Numbered from the stretch's first letter, positions 1-7,778 are shown. The stretch: DNA of 39,175 bases from Gammaproteobacteria bacterium (GCA_022360445.1 JAKSCV010000013.1:1-39175); one strand, 5' to 3'. The notes: a model not told the origin generated them from the letters alone. A program made the numbers and translations.

Positions 1-230
1 AAATTGCCTCAGCTATTGTGACGGGGCTGGTTGCCTAGCCTGTCTAAATACTCCGTTCATTCCATTTTAATAGGCTTAATGTCCCGTTGAAAATTCAACC
101 GCTGGATGTAACCGTCATTTGGTAAAATGAGTCTGGTTAGCATAGAGAGTCTACCTTCTGTTTGTCAGGCTATGCCAACATGGGCGTGTGTCTATGATGA
201 AATATCCACGAGTGAATAACGGAGCATTTT
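1..230. other. Leader region upstream of the tus operon; no gene identified
   Basis: All three forward frames reach a stop within the first 65 bases. One of them (bases 3-38) would encode a short hydrophobic C-terminus ending in LVA, which could be the tail of a gene lying before the window, but nothing identifies it. A small inverted repeat (GTTGAA, two bases, TTCAAC) lies at 86-99. A TAAAAT hexamer at 123-128 and a TATGAT hexamer at 193-198 resemble -10 boxes, but neither has a convincing -35 partner. The region probably carries the promoter of the following operon; I cannot place it. Confidence 0.4.
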
Positions 231-623
231 TTGATTGTTAATGTTCAAGTCAACGCAGGGCCTTTTTCGCACCAGGGGGCGAATACTGCTTATCATTTTA
301 TTCGTGCGGCGCTTGAAAAAGGGCACACCGTGCAGCGTGTTTTTTTCTATGCCGACGGGGTTTACAACGGTAATGATTTGACCGTGCCTCCACAAGATGA
401 ATGCCACAGTGTCGCGAGGTGGTCTGCTTTGGCTGAGCAGGCTGGCATTGATCTGGTCATTTGTGTGGCCGCTGCGCAACGGCGAGGTATTCTGGATTCT
501 GAAGAGGCAAGTCGGCATGGTAAGCTCTGTGCCAATCTTGCACCGGGTTTTCGACTTTCTGGTTTGGGCCAGCTGGTTGAGGCGGCTATCGATGCAGATC
601 GTTTGGTTGTATTTAATCGCTAG
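231..623 (+). CDS. tusD: Sulfurtransferase complex subunit TusD (DsrE-like)
   Basis: Subunit of the TusBCD hexamer, which receives persulfide sulfur from TusA and passes it to TusE for 2-thiolation of the wobble uridine in tRNA; cytoplasmic. The 130-residue protein matches the usual TusD/DsrE length. It has the family hallmark FFYADGVYN near residue 39 and the sulfur-carrying cysteine at C78 in the context ICVAAAQRRG, with the closing motif LSGLGQLVEA. The start is TTG, supported by GGAG at 221-224 six bases upstream; no ATG is available. It is the first gene of a four-gene operon with tusC, tusB and tusE. The family assignment is firm; whether it serves tRNA modification or dissimilatory sulfur chemistry is open. 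Confidence 0.93.
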   Translation: MIVNVQVNAGPFSHQGANTAYHFIRAALEKGHTVQRVFFYADGVYNGNDLTVPPQDECHSVARWSALAEQAGIDLVICVAAAQRRGILDSEEASRHGKLCANLAPGFRLSGLGQLVEAAIDADRLVVFNR

Positions 624-632
624 TGGGGCGTC

Positions 633-998
633 ATGCCAGTCAATAATTGCTTATTTATTCTCAGTACTCCACCTCATGGCTCGGCCGTGGCACAGGAAAC
701 CTTGGATGTCATTTTGATGTATGCCGTATTTGGTGTTCCTGTGACGTTGCTTTTTATCGGCGATGGTATTTTTCAACTGAAAAAAAATCAAAGTACGTCA
801 CCACTTCAGTTAAAAAACTTTTCTGCGATATTCCGGGCCATGAAAGATTACGACATTGACAATGTTTATGCCGACGAAAGCGCGATGACAGCACGGAGTA
901 TTCAGTTGGAAGATTTGCTCATTGATGTCACTCCTCTTGATATGCAGAGACAACGTCAACTGATTGAAAGTGCTGATTTGGTTTTTAACCTTTCGTAA
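633..998 (+). CDS. tusC: Sulfurtransferase complex subunit TusC (DsrF-like)
   Basis: Second subunit of the TusBCD/DsrEFH sulfur-relay complex. The 121-residue protein has the usual DsrE/F fold pattern: an N-terminal hydrophobic strand followed by a PPHGSAVAQETLD segment near residues 13-25 and the strand-turn VTLLFIGDGIFQL near 37-49. The only cysteine is C6, and the subunit is regarded as structural in this family. It follows tusD by nine bases and precedes tusB by five, so co-translation is likely. The name follows from position between tusD and tusB and from length. Confidence 0.9.
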   Translation: MPVNNCLFILSTPPHGSAVAQETLDVILMYAVFGVPVTLLFIGDGIFQLKKNQSTSPLQLKNFSAIFRAMKDYDIDNVYADESAMTARSIQLEDLLIDVTPLDMQRQRQLIESADLVFNLS

Positions 999-1003
999 CC
1001 ACA

Positions 1004-1309
1004 ATGCGAAAATTACATACAGTAAACAAGTCACTCCATACCTCGACTGCTTTAAGTAGCTGCCTGAACTTAATCAGTCCTCAATCTGCACTCGTACTGA
1101 TTGAGGATGGTGTGTACGCCGCTGTAGGGAATGCAACACATATCCAGCCGTTTAATAGCTCCTTGGGCATCAAGCTTTACGCACTCAAGCCTGATCTTGA
1201 AGCGCGGGGCCTGATTGAAACTCGGCTTCTTTCTGATATCGAAGTGATTGAATACATTGATTTTGTTGACTTGGTTGCCGCTTACAGTAGTGTTGTTGCG
1301 TGGTCGTGA
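1004..1309 (+). CDS. tusB: Sulfurtransferase complex subunit TusB (DsrH-like, with Cys20)
   Basis: Third subunit of the TusBCD complex, 101 residues. It opens with LHTVNKS, typical of DsrH/TusB, and contains LIEDGVYAAV near residues 32-41 and YALKPDLEARG near 61-71. It carries a cysteine at residue 20. As I recall the family, that cysteine is conserved in DsrH of sulfur oxidisers, while Escherichia coli TusB has none. Together with the two-cysteine TusE that follows, this places the operon nearer the DsrEFHC branch. It sits five bases after tusC and eight before tusE. Confidence 0.9.
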   Translation: MRKLHTVNKSLHTSTALSSCLNLISPQSALVLIEDGVYAAVGNATHIQPFNSSLGIKLYALKPDLEARGLIETRLLSDIEVIEYIDFVDLVAAYSSVVAWS

Positions 1310-1316
1310 GTGAGTT

Positions 1317-1652
1317 ATGGCTGTTATTAATGTGAGTGGGCGGGATATCCCAGTGGATCAAGAAGGCTTTCTGACAGACCTTACCGACTGGGATCGCGAT
1401 GTCGCGCAGGCGTTGGCCGTAGAGGAAGGCGTCACTCTGGATGCGCGTCATTGGGAGATCATTGACTTTTTGCGCGCCTACTATGCTGAATATCAACTCA
1501 CGCCCGCATTGCGTATTTTGACGCGCAAAATTGGTTTGGCTTTGGGGAAAGACAAGGGAAATGTTGAATATCTACTTAGCCTGTTCCCGGTCGGGCCTTT
1601 GAAACAGGCATGTAAATTTTCAGGCTTACCTAAGCCAACGGGCTGTGTTTAA
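1317..1652 (+). CDS. tusE: TusE/DsrC family sulfur carrier protein with both C-terminal cysteines
   Basis: Sulfur acceptor of the TusBCD complex; in tRNA thiolation it hands sulfur to MnmA. The 111-residue protein has the family core HWEIIDFLRAYY near residues 46-57 and the flexible C-terminal arm CKFSGLPKPTGC followed by V111. C110 is the penultimate cysteine found in all TusE/DsrC proteins. C99, ten residues upstream, matches the second redox cysteine of true DsrC, which in dissimilatory sulfur metabolism forms a trisulfide or internal disulfide; E. coli TusE has threonine there. The next gene is on the opposite strand, so no dsrMK follows. The family is certain; DsrC versus TusE function is unresolved. 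Confidence 0.92.
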   Translation: MAVINVSGRDIPVDQEGFLTDLTDWDRDVAQALAVEEGVTLDARHWEIIDFLRAYYAEYQLTPALRILTRKIGLALGKDKGNVEYLLSLFPVGPLKQACKFSGLPKPTGCV

Positions 1653-1683
1653 CCATTTCCCTTGCCGGATTGTCGGAACGAGT

Positions 1684-1971
1684 TTACTTCTTAAGCGTTT
1701 TTTTACTCGACAGTGCGATCCACTTTTTATTTTCTTTGAGTGTTTTGGGGCCAATACCCGACACATTCAGTAGATCGTCAGCTGATTTAAATTTACCGTG
1801 CTTTTTCCGGTATTGAACGATTGCTTTAGCCTTTTTGGGGCCAATACCTTTTAGGTTAGCGGATAAAGCGGCCGCGTCTGCCGTATTAATGTTGACGACT
1901 TCAGCTGCAAAACTGAATGGGGTAGTGAGCATTAATATTGCTGCAAAAATAAAAGGGTTTAATTTAATCAC
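1684..1971 (-). CDS. Secreted helix-hairpin-helix (ComEA-like) small protein
   Basis: A 95-residue protein with an N-terminal signal peptide (about residues 1-22, cleaved after SFAA) followed by two helix-hairpin-helix elements: NINTADAAAL with GIGPKKAKAIV near 28-53, and FKSADDLLNVSGIGPKTL near 62-79. This is the DNA-binding core of ComEA, the periplasmic receptor that pulls incoming DNA during natural transformation. Many gammaproteobacteria carry such short stand-alone versions outside competence loci, so a competence role is inference. The start is GTG, chosen because AAGGAG sits five bases upstream (1978-1983 reading on the minus strand). It is divergent from the TetR gene and convergent with tusE. 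Confidence 0.88.
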   Translation of the reverse strand: MIKLNPFIFAAILMLTTPFSFAAEVVNINTADAAALSANLKGIGPKKAKAIVQYRKKHGKFKSADDLLNVSGIGPKTLKENKKWIALSSKKTLKK

Positions 1972-2150
1972 GAAAACTCCTTAAGCTTATTGATCATCAT
2001 TTTTTGTTATTTTTTACAGAGATCTGACATTTAATTCAGCATTTTGACGTCTCTGTGCCTGTCATTGAACATGTCAAGATGTATAGGTGTCAAATTAAAG
2101 ACTAAATATTCATTGCAAATAGCGCGGGCATCGGCTAGTTTAGGGCCTTC
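1972..2150. other. Divergent control region between the HhH gene and the TetR gene
   Basis: This stretch is A+T-rich and has no open frame of interest. It holds three TGTCA words (2060-2064, 2072-2076, 2088-2092), one TGACA (2025-2029) and one TGACG (2045-2049), a local clustering that could be half-sites for a regulator or chance. Read on the minus strand, two of them form TTGACA, a good -35 hexamer for the leftward HhH gene, but I do not find a matching -10 at 16-18 bases. Nothing else is evident. Confidence 0.35.
2113..2141 (+). promoter_or_regulatory. Possible sigma-70 promoter of the TetR gene
   Basis: TTGCAA (2113-2118) and TAGTTT (2136-2141) are separated by 17 bases. The expected transcription start, near 2148, would fall just before the palindromic operator, a sensible arrangement for autorepression. 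The -10 is a poor match, so the call is tentative. Confidence 0.3.
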
Positions 2151-2166
2151 TTGACCGATCGGTCAA
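2151..2166. promoter_or_regulatory. TetR-family operator, perfect 16-base palindrome
   Basis: TTGACCGATCGGTCAA is a perfect inverted repeat ending 25 bases before the TetR start codon. The core GACCGATCGGTC with flanking TT/AA is the kind of site bound by many AcrR/TetR-type repressors. Its position at the head of a regulator-adaptor-pump gene set suggests autoregulation and control of the efflux genes. The palindrome is seen directly; its binding partner is inferred from adjacency. Confidence 0.8.
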
Positions 2167-2191
2167 TTTCGTGCTCAAAGGCTAAATCTGA

Positions 2192-2818
2192 ATGCAACAG
2201 AGTAGTGACGCGGCAGACAATATTTTGAATGCGGCAGAACAGTTATTTGCTCTCAAGGGCTACGACGGTGTTTCTGTCCGGCTGGTAGCTGAGCAGGCGT
2301 GTGTGAGTAAAGCCAGTGTATTTCATCACTTTGGGTCAAAAGAGTTGCTTTACGAAGCGGTGTTAAAACGTGCTTCGGCAGAGTTTGAAGCACTCTTGGG
2401 AAGGCTCGGAGGGAACACAGGTAACCTGCGTGACCGGTTGAGCACCTTTGTAAAGGAGCACTTGACGTGCATTTATGATAAGCCGTCGCTTTCTCATTTG
2501 CTTTTAAGAGAGGTTTTGGAGCCAGGGAGTGATGTTTCGTACACAAAAGCAGCGGGTGTTTTAGGCAGTAGTTTTGCAAAGTTGACCGCTGTCTTGCGGG
2601 ACGAAAAGCAGTCACAGACGATCAAGCCAGAGACAGACCCGGCGTTACTGGCTTATTTACTGATCGCAGCCAATGTTTTCTTTTTTCAGTCACAAAAATT
2701 TATTCAACATATGTCTGAAATCGACTTTGCGGGTGATAATTCGCGTTATACAGAAGCAGTTGTTACCTATCTATTGGATGGCGTGCTCAGTCACTCTGGT
2801 GTGCCCGCTGACCACTAA
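2192..2818 (+). CDS. TetR/AcrR family transcriptional regulator
   Basis: A 208-residue one-component repressor. The N-terminal helix-turn-helix (about residues 10-57) shows the family pattern ILNAAEQLFALKGYDGVSVR, then VAEQACVSKASVFHHFGSKE with the recognition helix around S39-F46. The C-terminal ligand/dimer domain (about 80-200) is variable and gives no substrate clue; it resembles the regulators with a C-terminal TetR_C domain found beside RND pumps. A palindromic operator lies just upstream at 2151-2166. An adaptor and RND pump follow 69 bases downstream on the same strand, so it probably represses them and itself. The ligand is unknown. Confidence 0.92.
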   Translation: MQQSSDAADNILNAAEQLFALKGYDGVSVRLVAEQACVSKASVFHHFGSKELLYEAVLKRASAEFEALLGRLGGNTGNLRDRLSTFVKEHLTCIYDKPSLSHLLLREVLEPGSDVSYTKAAGVLGSSFAKLTAVLRDEKQSQTIKPETDPALLAYLLIAANVFFFQSQKFIQHMSEIDFAGDNSRYTEAVVTYLLDGVLSHSGVPADH

Positions 2819-2887
2819 CAGAGAATGTCTATTTTGAGATCTTTTTTACTTTCTGCGGAATAATATTTAACAATATGAGTGGGCGAT

Positions 2888-3997
2888 ATGAGTATGCTTA
2901 GTGTTTTTCCTAAACGTTTAGTCACCGCTATCTTGAGCGGATTACTGCTCGGTTTTCCCGTTGTGCAAGCGGCGGATGACAACCAAGAAAAATCAGATGA
3001 TGCAGCAACAAAGCGATCTACGCTTATTTCGGCCACGCAGGTTATCCGCAAAGATGTGGAAGTGAAATTGTCATCTGTCGGGCGATTACAAAGCATTTTG
3101 AGTCCGACTGTCGCAACAGAAGTGAGCGGACGGGTGTTGAGTACCCGCGTCAACAGTGGCGATGAGGTGCGTGCCGGAGATACCCTGCTCACACTTGACA
3201 CCACGATTGTTGAGCTGAATAAAAATGCGGCGCTGGCGGATATCGATAGTCTTAAGATTCAAATTGCCAACGAAGAGCGCCGAGTAGAGCGCTTCCGTAG
3301 TTTGAAGAAAAAAGACTATCTGGCCAGTACTCAGCTGGATGATTCCATTGCCCAGGTACGGGTACTGCGGAGTCAGCTCAAAGCTGCGTACGCTCGGCTT
3401 GAAGTCATCAATGATCAGTTGAAAAAAGCTGCGCTGATTTCACCCGTTGATGGTGTTATTGACGAGCGAATGGTATCGACCGGTGACTTTGTAAAAGTAG
3501 GAACACCGGCATTTACCATTATTAACAACGTTAAGTTACGAGCGCATTTACCCTTACCTGAGGGTGCTGCAGCCCGTTTGAATAAAGGACAACCCGTTCA
3601 TTTGAGTAGCCCATTGGCCCCCGGCGTCAGTGTGGACGCGAGAATCACTGAATTAAGGCCTGTAGTCGGAAATGGCAGCCGTGCGGTTACCGCCATTGTT
3701 GATATGGAAAACCCTGGAGCCTGGCGCCCAGACGGCACAGTCATCGGCATCATCACAGTCGAAACACGGGAGGGGGCAATGATTGTTCCCGAAACCAGCA
3801 TTGTCAGGCGCCCTACTGGTTCTGTGGTCTATGTCATTGAAGATGATCGTGTGGTTCAAAAAAGTGTAGAGCTTGGTCTGCGTATACCCGAAGGGATCGA
3901 AGTGACCGGTGAGTTAAGCGGAGATGAACGCATTGCAGTCGATGGCGCGGCTTTCCTGGTTGATGGTGCAGCAATTCGGTTCGCGGAGGCCAACTAA
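2888..3997 (+). CDS. RND efflux periplasmic adaptor (membrane fusion protein)
   Basis: Periplasmic adaptor bridging the inner-membrane RND pump at 3998 to an outer-membrane channel. It has a signal peptide (about residues 1-29, ending VVQA), an N-terminal barrel-sandwich half (EVSGRVLSTRVNSGDEVRAG near 80-99), a coiled-coil hairpin (about 110-180), the second sandwich half (ALISPVDGVIDERMVSTGDFV near 182-202), then beta-barrel and membrane-proximal domains. About 369 residues. I start at ATG 2888 because it precedes the signal peptide directly; an in-frame GTG lies at 2879 and neither has a strong ribosome site. Its TAA stop abuts the pump ATG with no gap. No TolC-like gene is present here, so the channel must be encoded elsewhere. 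Confidence 0.92.
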   Translation: MSMLSVFPKRLVTAILSGLLLGFPVVQAADDNQEKSDDAATKRSTLISATQVIRKDVEVKLSSVGRLQSILSPTVATEVSGRVLSTRVNSGDEVRAGDTLLTLDTTIVELNKNAALADIDSLKIQIANEERRVERFRSLKKKDYLASTQLDDSIAQVRVLRSQLKAAYARLEVINDQLKKAALISPVDGVIDERMVSTGDFVKVGTPAFTIINNVKLRAHLPLPEGAAARLNKGQPVHLSSPLAPGVSVDARITELRPVVGNGSRAVTAIVDMENPGAWRPDGTVIGIITVETREGAMIVPETSIVRRPTGSVVYVIEDDRVVQKSVELGLRIPEGIEVTGELSGDERIAVDGAAFLVDGAAIRFAEAN

Positions 3998-6900
3998 ATG
4001 AATTTGCCTGAGTTGTCGATACGCCGGCACGTCCTGGCGTACATGTTGTCTGGCGTACTGATTTTATTTGGAATTATCAGTTTCCGTGGTATTGGCGTTG
4101 ACCGCTTTCCAGCCATTGACTTCCCCTTTGTTTCGGTCACAACCCGTTTGGTGGGAGCGAGTCCCGACATTATCGATTCAAGTGTGACGAATATTATCGA
4201 GTCAGCCGTGAATAGTGTGCCGGGCGTTAACCATATTGAGTCAAGCTCGTCACCGGGCACATCCGTTGTTTCGGTTAGCTTTGACCTATCCAAAGATGTT
4301 GATGTGGCGTTCAATGAAGTGCAAGCCAAAATCAATCAAATTTTGCCGTTGTTGCCTTCAGAAACCGATGCGCCTGTGGTGGCTAAAATAGAATTCGGTG
4401 GGTTACCGATTATGTGGTTGTCGCTCACAGGCGACAGAACCCTGCAGCAGCTGAATGTCTACGCCAAAAACACCATCAAAAAGCGGCTTGAGACCATTGA
4501 CGGAGTTGGACAGGTTCAGATCGGTGGTGAGCGTGAGCGCAATATCCGAGTTAACCTTAATCTGGAACGCATGGCAGGCTACGGCATTACAGTACAGGAC
4601 ATTATTGCGGCATTCGGCCGGGAGCATATTCGCCTGCCCGGTGGCTTTTTGGTTGGAGAAAGCAGTGAACAGCTGATCAAGCTGGATTTGGAGTTTCATA
4701 ACATCCCAGAACTTGAAAACCTGATTGTCTCTCACCGGCAGGGCTTGTCGGTCCGGCTTAAAGATATTGCCACGGTTGAAGATAGCCTGGAAGACTTCCG
4801 CAAGCTTGCCCGGTTCAACGGCGAGCCTACAGTTGGGCTTGGCATTGTCAAAATCAGTAATGCCAACACCGTTGCGATTGTTGATGAAGTACAAAGGCGT
4901 TTGGAAACAGAGATTATTCCACAGCTGCCACCGGGCATGAAAATCCAAATCGCCCATAATGATGCTTCATTGATTCAAGAGCTCGTGAAAGGGCTGCAAG
5001 AGCACTTGGTTGAGGGCACCATCCTGACGGCTCTTGTCGTGTTATTGTTTTTACGGAGTTTACGGTCCACATTTATTATCGCGGTATCCATCCCCGTGTC
5101 CTTGCTTGGGGCTATTGCTGTGATGTATTTCGCCGGTTACACGTTCAACACCATGACATTACTGGCTTTGTTGTTGTTGATTGGCGTGGTGGTTGATGAT
5201 GCCATTGTGGTCTTGGAGAATATTTTCAGGATCCAGGAAACCAGTGAACCGGATAAAATGAAGTCCGCGTTAATTGGTACCAATCAGGTTGTTTTTGCCG
5301 TGATTGCAGCCAGCTTGACGCTGGTTTCCATTTTTATCCCCGTCATTTTTATGGAAGGCATCATTGGTCGGTTTTTTGAATCGTTCGGGGTTGTTGTGAC
5401 GTTCGGCGTTTTGGTTTCCCTTTTTGTTTCATTAACGCTAACTCCCATGCTCTGCTCCAGATTTCTAAAAGTTCAGCATAGTCATGGTGTTATTTACAAC
5501 ATGCTCGAAGCTTTCTTCCGGGGAATGGAGAAAGTCTATTCTGCCTTTCTTCGTGTTGCGCTCAACTTCCGTTGGATTGTGATGCTATTGACAGTATTAG
5601 TGGTGTATTCCAGTGGATTTTTCTTTGCCAATATTGGTAAAGGCTTTATGCCCACACAAGATGAAGGGCGTTTTATCATCAGTGTTAAAACTCCTTTAGG
5701 CTCAAGCGTGACATACACCGAAGAAAAGCTTGTTGAGATTGAGAACGTTCTGGCTAAACATGAAGAAATCGTGGGTTATTTCTCTGCGATTGGCATTGGC
5801 AGGAACCAGCAGGCCAATTCGGCAATATTTATCGTGCGCATGGCTGACTGGAATGATCGGGACATTTCTCAACAGGAATTGATTAAGACCTTAAGCGGTG
5901 AGTTGGCTCAACTAGCGGGTGTGAAGGCCTTTGCAACAGAGCTTCCTGCTGTGGGTGGTTCACGAGGCGAACCCCTTCAGTTTGTATTGGTCGGTCCGGA
6001 TGTGAATGAGGTCTCTCGGTTGGCTAACCAACTTCAGGAACGGCTCTTGTTAAGGGATGAACTGGGTCCTCTGGACTTGGGTCTGGAACTGGATCTACCC
6101 CAGCTGGATTTAACGGTAGACCGTGAGCGTGCAGCGAACCTGGGTTTATCCACGCAGTCGGTCGCCATGGCCGTTAATGTGCTGGCGGGCGGCTTGGATG
6201 TGGGCCGCTACAATGATATCCCTGGTGACGGTGAGCGCTATGATATTCGCCTCAAAGCGGAAGAGGGCAAGCTCACATATCCCGACGACCTTAGCTTGAT
6301 TTACTTGCGCTCAAATACCGGTGACATGGTGCGTTTGGATACTATCGCCTCGTTTGAATCATCCATTGGTCCCGCCGTCATTTCCAAGTTTGATTTACAG
6401 TATTCGGCCAAATTTTTCAGCACACCAACTGTTGCAATGGCGGAAGCAGTTGAAATCGTCAAAGCAGAAGCGGCAGAAATCATGCCTTTGGGATATCAGG
6501 TCAAAATGATCGGGCAGGCTGAAGAGTTTGCCAAAACAGCTAACTATGTCGTTTTTGCCTTGATTACGGCCCTGATTATGATTTACATGGTCTTAGCGAG
6601 TCAGTTTAACTCATTTATCCAGCCCGTCATCATCATGGCCGCGCAGCCTTTGGCGATTATTGGCGGTGTAGCCGCGCTATGGTTGACAGATAAAGGATTA
6701 AATATTTACTCGATGATCGGCTTGGTACTTTTGATGGGGCTTGTCGCCAAAAACTCGATCTTATTGGTGGATTTAACCAATCAACTGCGCGAGTCAGGCA
6801 AAGACATTAGCACCGCTCTGATTGAAGCGTGCCCGATCCGTTTAAGACCAGTTTTGATGACGTCTTTGACAGTCATTTTGACCTTACTGCCACCAGCGCT

Positions 6901-7057
6901 CGGGCTGGGTGCAGGTTCAGACACCAATGGGCCCTTGGCGATTGCGGTGATTGGAGGGATGGTGAGCTCTACACTGCTGACCTTGATTGTGGTGCCAGCG
7001 GCTTATTCGCTAGTTGAAGGTGGACTTTTAAAGTGGGCTCGGTTCCGGGGTAAATAA
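3998..7057 (+). CDS. RND efflux transporter, AcrB/HAE1-type inner-membrane pump
   Basis: Proton-driven exporter of 1019 residues in the usual HAE1 range. TM1 is at about 12-30, followed by the first large periplasmic loop. TM2-TM6 start near 340, with the proton-relay aspartate pair D400-D401 in LLIGVVVDDAIVVLENIF. The second periplasmic loop spans about 555-855, then TM8-TM12 include VLASQFNSFIQP and GLVLLMGLVAKNSILLVD. It is co-translated with the adaptor and probably controlled by the TetR at 2192. The sequence type is close to the multidrug pumps of environmental gammaproteobacteria, but the substrate cannot be read from it. A strong terminator follows at 7080. Confidence 0.95.
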   Translation: MNLPELSIRRHVLAYMLSGVLILFGIISFRGIGVDRFPAIDFPFVSVTTRLVGASPDIIDSSVTNIIESAVNSVPGVNHIESSSSPGTSVVSVSFDLSKDVDVAFNEVQAKINQILPLLPSETDAPVVAKIEFGGLPIMWLSLTGDRTLQQLNVYAKNTIKKRLETIDGVGQVQIGGERERNIRVNLNLERMAGYGITVQDIIAAFGREHIRLPGGFLVGESSEQLIKLDLEFHNIPELENLIVSHRQGLSVRLKDIATVEDSLEDFRKLARFNGEPTVGLGIVKISNANTVAIVDEVQRRLETEIIPQLPPGMKIQIAHNDASLIQELVKGLQEHLVEGTILTALVVLLFLRSLRSTFIIAVSIPVSLLGAIAVMYFAGYTFNTMTLLALLLLIGVVVDDAIVVLENIFRIQETSEPDKMKSALIGTNQVVFAVIAASLTLVSIFIPVIFMEGIIGRFFESFGVVVTFGVLVSLFVSLTLTPMLCSRFLKVQHSHGVIYNMLEAFFRGMEKVYSAFLRVALNFRWIVMLLTVLVVYSSGFFFANIGKGFMPTQDEGRFIISVKTPLGSSVTYTEEKLVEIENVLAKHEEIVGYFSAIGIGRNQQANSAIFIVRMADWNDRDISQQELIKTLSGELAQLAGVKAFATELPAVGGSRGEPLQFVLVGPDVNEVSRLANQLQERLLLRDELGPLDLGLELDLPQLDLTVDRERAANLGLSTQSVAMAVNVLAGGLDVGRYNDIPGDGERYDIRLKAEEGKLTYPDDLSLIYLRSNTGDMVRLDTIASFESSIGPAVISKFDLQYSAKFFSTPTVAMAEAVEIVKAEAAEIMPLGYQVKMIGQAEEFAKTANYVVFALITALIMIYMVLASQFNSFIQPVIIMAAQPLAIIGGVAALWLTDKGLNIYSMIGLVLLMGLVAKNSILLVDLTNQLRESGKDISTALIEACPIRLRPVLMTSLTVILTLLPPALGLGAGSDTNGPLAIAVIGGMVSSTLLTLIVVPAAYSLVEGGLLKWARFRGK

Positions 7058-7079
7058 CGTTTGGTGATTCTCAGAGTCA

Positions 7080-7115
7080 CACAAAGCGGCCATATTTTTG
7101 GCCGCTTTGTGTTTT
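7080..7115 (+). terminator. Rho-independent terminator after the RND pump genes
   Basis: A perfect 12-base stem (CACAAAGCGGCC at 7080-7091 with GGCCGCTTTGTG at 7100-7111) closes an eight-base loop and is followed by TTTT. It lies between converging genes and ends the tetR-adaptor-pump unit. On the minus strand the stem is the same but no T-run follows it, so termination of the sco transcript there is less certain. Confidence 0.9.
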
Positions 7116-7119
7116 CAGG

Positions 7120-7761
7120 CTATGTGTTTTTCAGAATCTCTTTGATTGTGCTGGCGAACTCATCGGGCGTTGCATCGTGCGAAACCAATTTGCGCACATA
7201 TCCATCTCGCCCTAACACATAGGTTGAACCTGTGTGACCGACCGTATAGCCTAGCTCAGAGTCAACCTCCACCTTTCCATAGAAGGCTTTGTATTGCCTG
7301 GCAATCAGTGCAATTTCTTCCGCGGTTCCCGTCAGGCCAATAAAGCTGGGGTAAAAATATGAGGCGTACTCATGCGATTTTTGGGGCGTATCCCGTTCAG
7401 GGTCGACAGAAATGAATAAAACCTGGGTGGCATCACGCTCATTTTGAGCCAGACTCTCCATTGCAGCACCCATGGAGGCCAAGGTTGTCGGGCAAATATC
7501 AGGGCAGGCCGTATAGCCAAAGTAAATTAAAACAGCTTTACCTTGAAATTGCTCGAGTGAAACAGGGCCTTTTGCGGAACTCAGCGTAAAATTGCCGCCA
7601 ATGTTCAGGGCATCTTGGGGCAGAGATTTGCCTTTTGAAAAGTATTCATCCCAAAAGTATTGACCAAACAGACCGCCGATCATAAAAATGCTCAGGAATA
7701 CAAAGACGAAGGCATAGATTCTTCCACTTTGTTGAGTCTTGCCAGGTCGTTGAAATAGCAT
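7120..7761 (-). CDS. SCO1/SenC family copper chaperone
   Basis: Membrane-anchored thioredoxin-fold protein that delivers copper to, or reduces, the CuA site of cytochrome oxidase. It has a single N-terminal membrane anchor (about residues 15-34) and then the Sco domain with copper ligands C86 and C90 (TACPDICPTTL) and H176 (GHTGSTYVL). About 213 residues. I place the start at ATG 7761 because GAGG lies eight bases upstream; an in-frame GTG at 7770 overlaps that ribosome site. It follows the PCuAC gene by about 17 bases on the same strand, the common pairing for CuA assembly. No cytochrome oxidase gene is in the window. Confidence 0.93.
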   Translation of the reverse strand: MLFQRPGKTQQSGRIYAFVFVFLSIFMIGGLFGQYFWDEYFSKGKSLPQDALNIGGNFTLSSAKGPVSLEQFQGKAVLIYFGYTACPDICPTTLASMGAAMESLAQNERDATQVLFISVDPERDTPQKSHEYASYFYPSFIGLTGTAEEIALIARQYKAFYGKVEVDSELGYTVGHTGSTYVLGRDGYVRKLVSHDATPDEFASTIKEILKNT

Positions 7762-7778
7762 GATATACACCTCTTAAA

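Noticed and set aside
3-38. C-terminal tail of a gene entering from the left edge
   Set aside because: Only eleven codons before a stop, hydrophobic and without identifying motif; the other frames also end early, so it cannot be called.
231-1652. Membership of a full dissimilatory dsr operon
   Set aside because: No dsrA/B is recognisable before the cluster within the window, and the gene after tusE is on the opposite strand, so only the cysteine pattern points that way.
4403-4957. Minus-strand open frame of 184 residues within the RND pump
   Set aside because: It lies wholly inside a pump gene with unmistakable domain structure on the other strand; no family features, signal or ribosome site.
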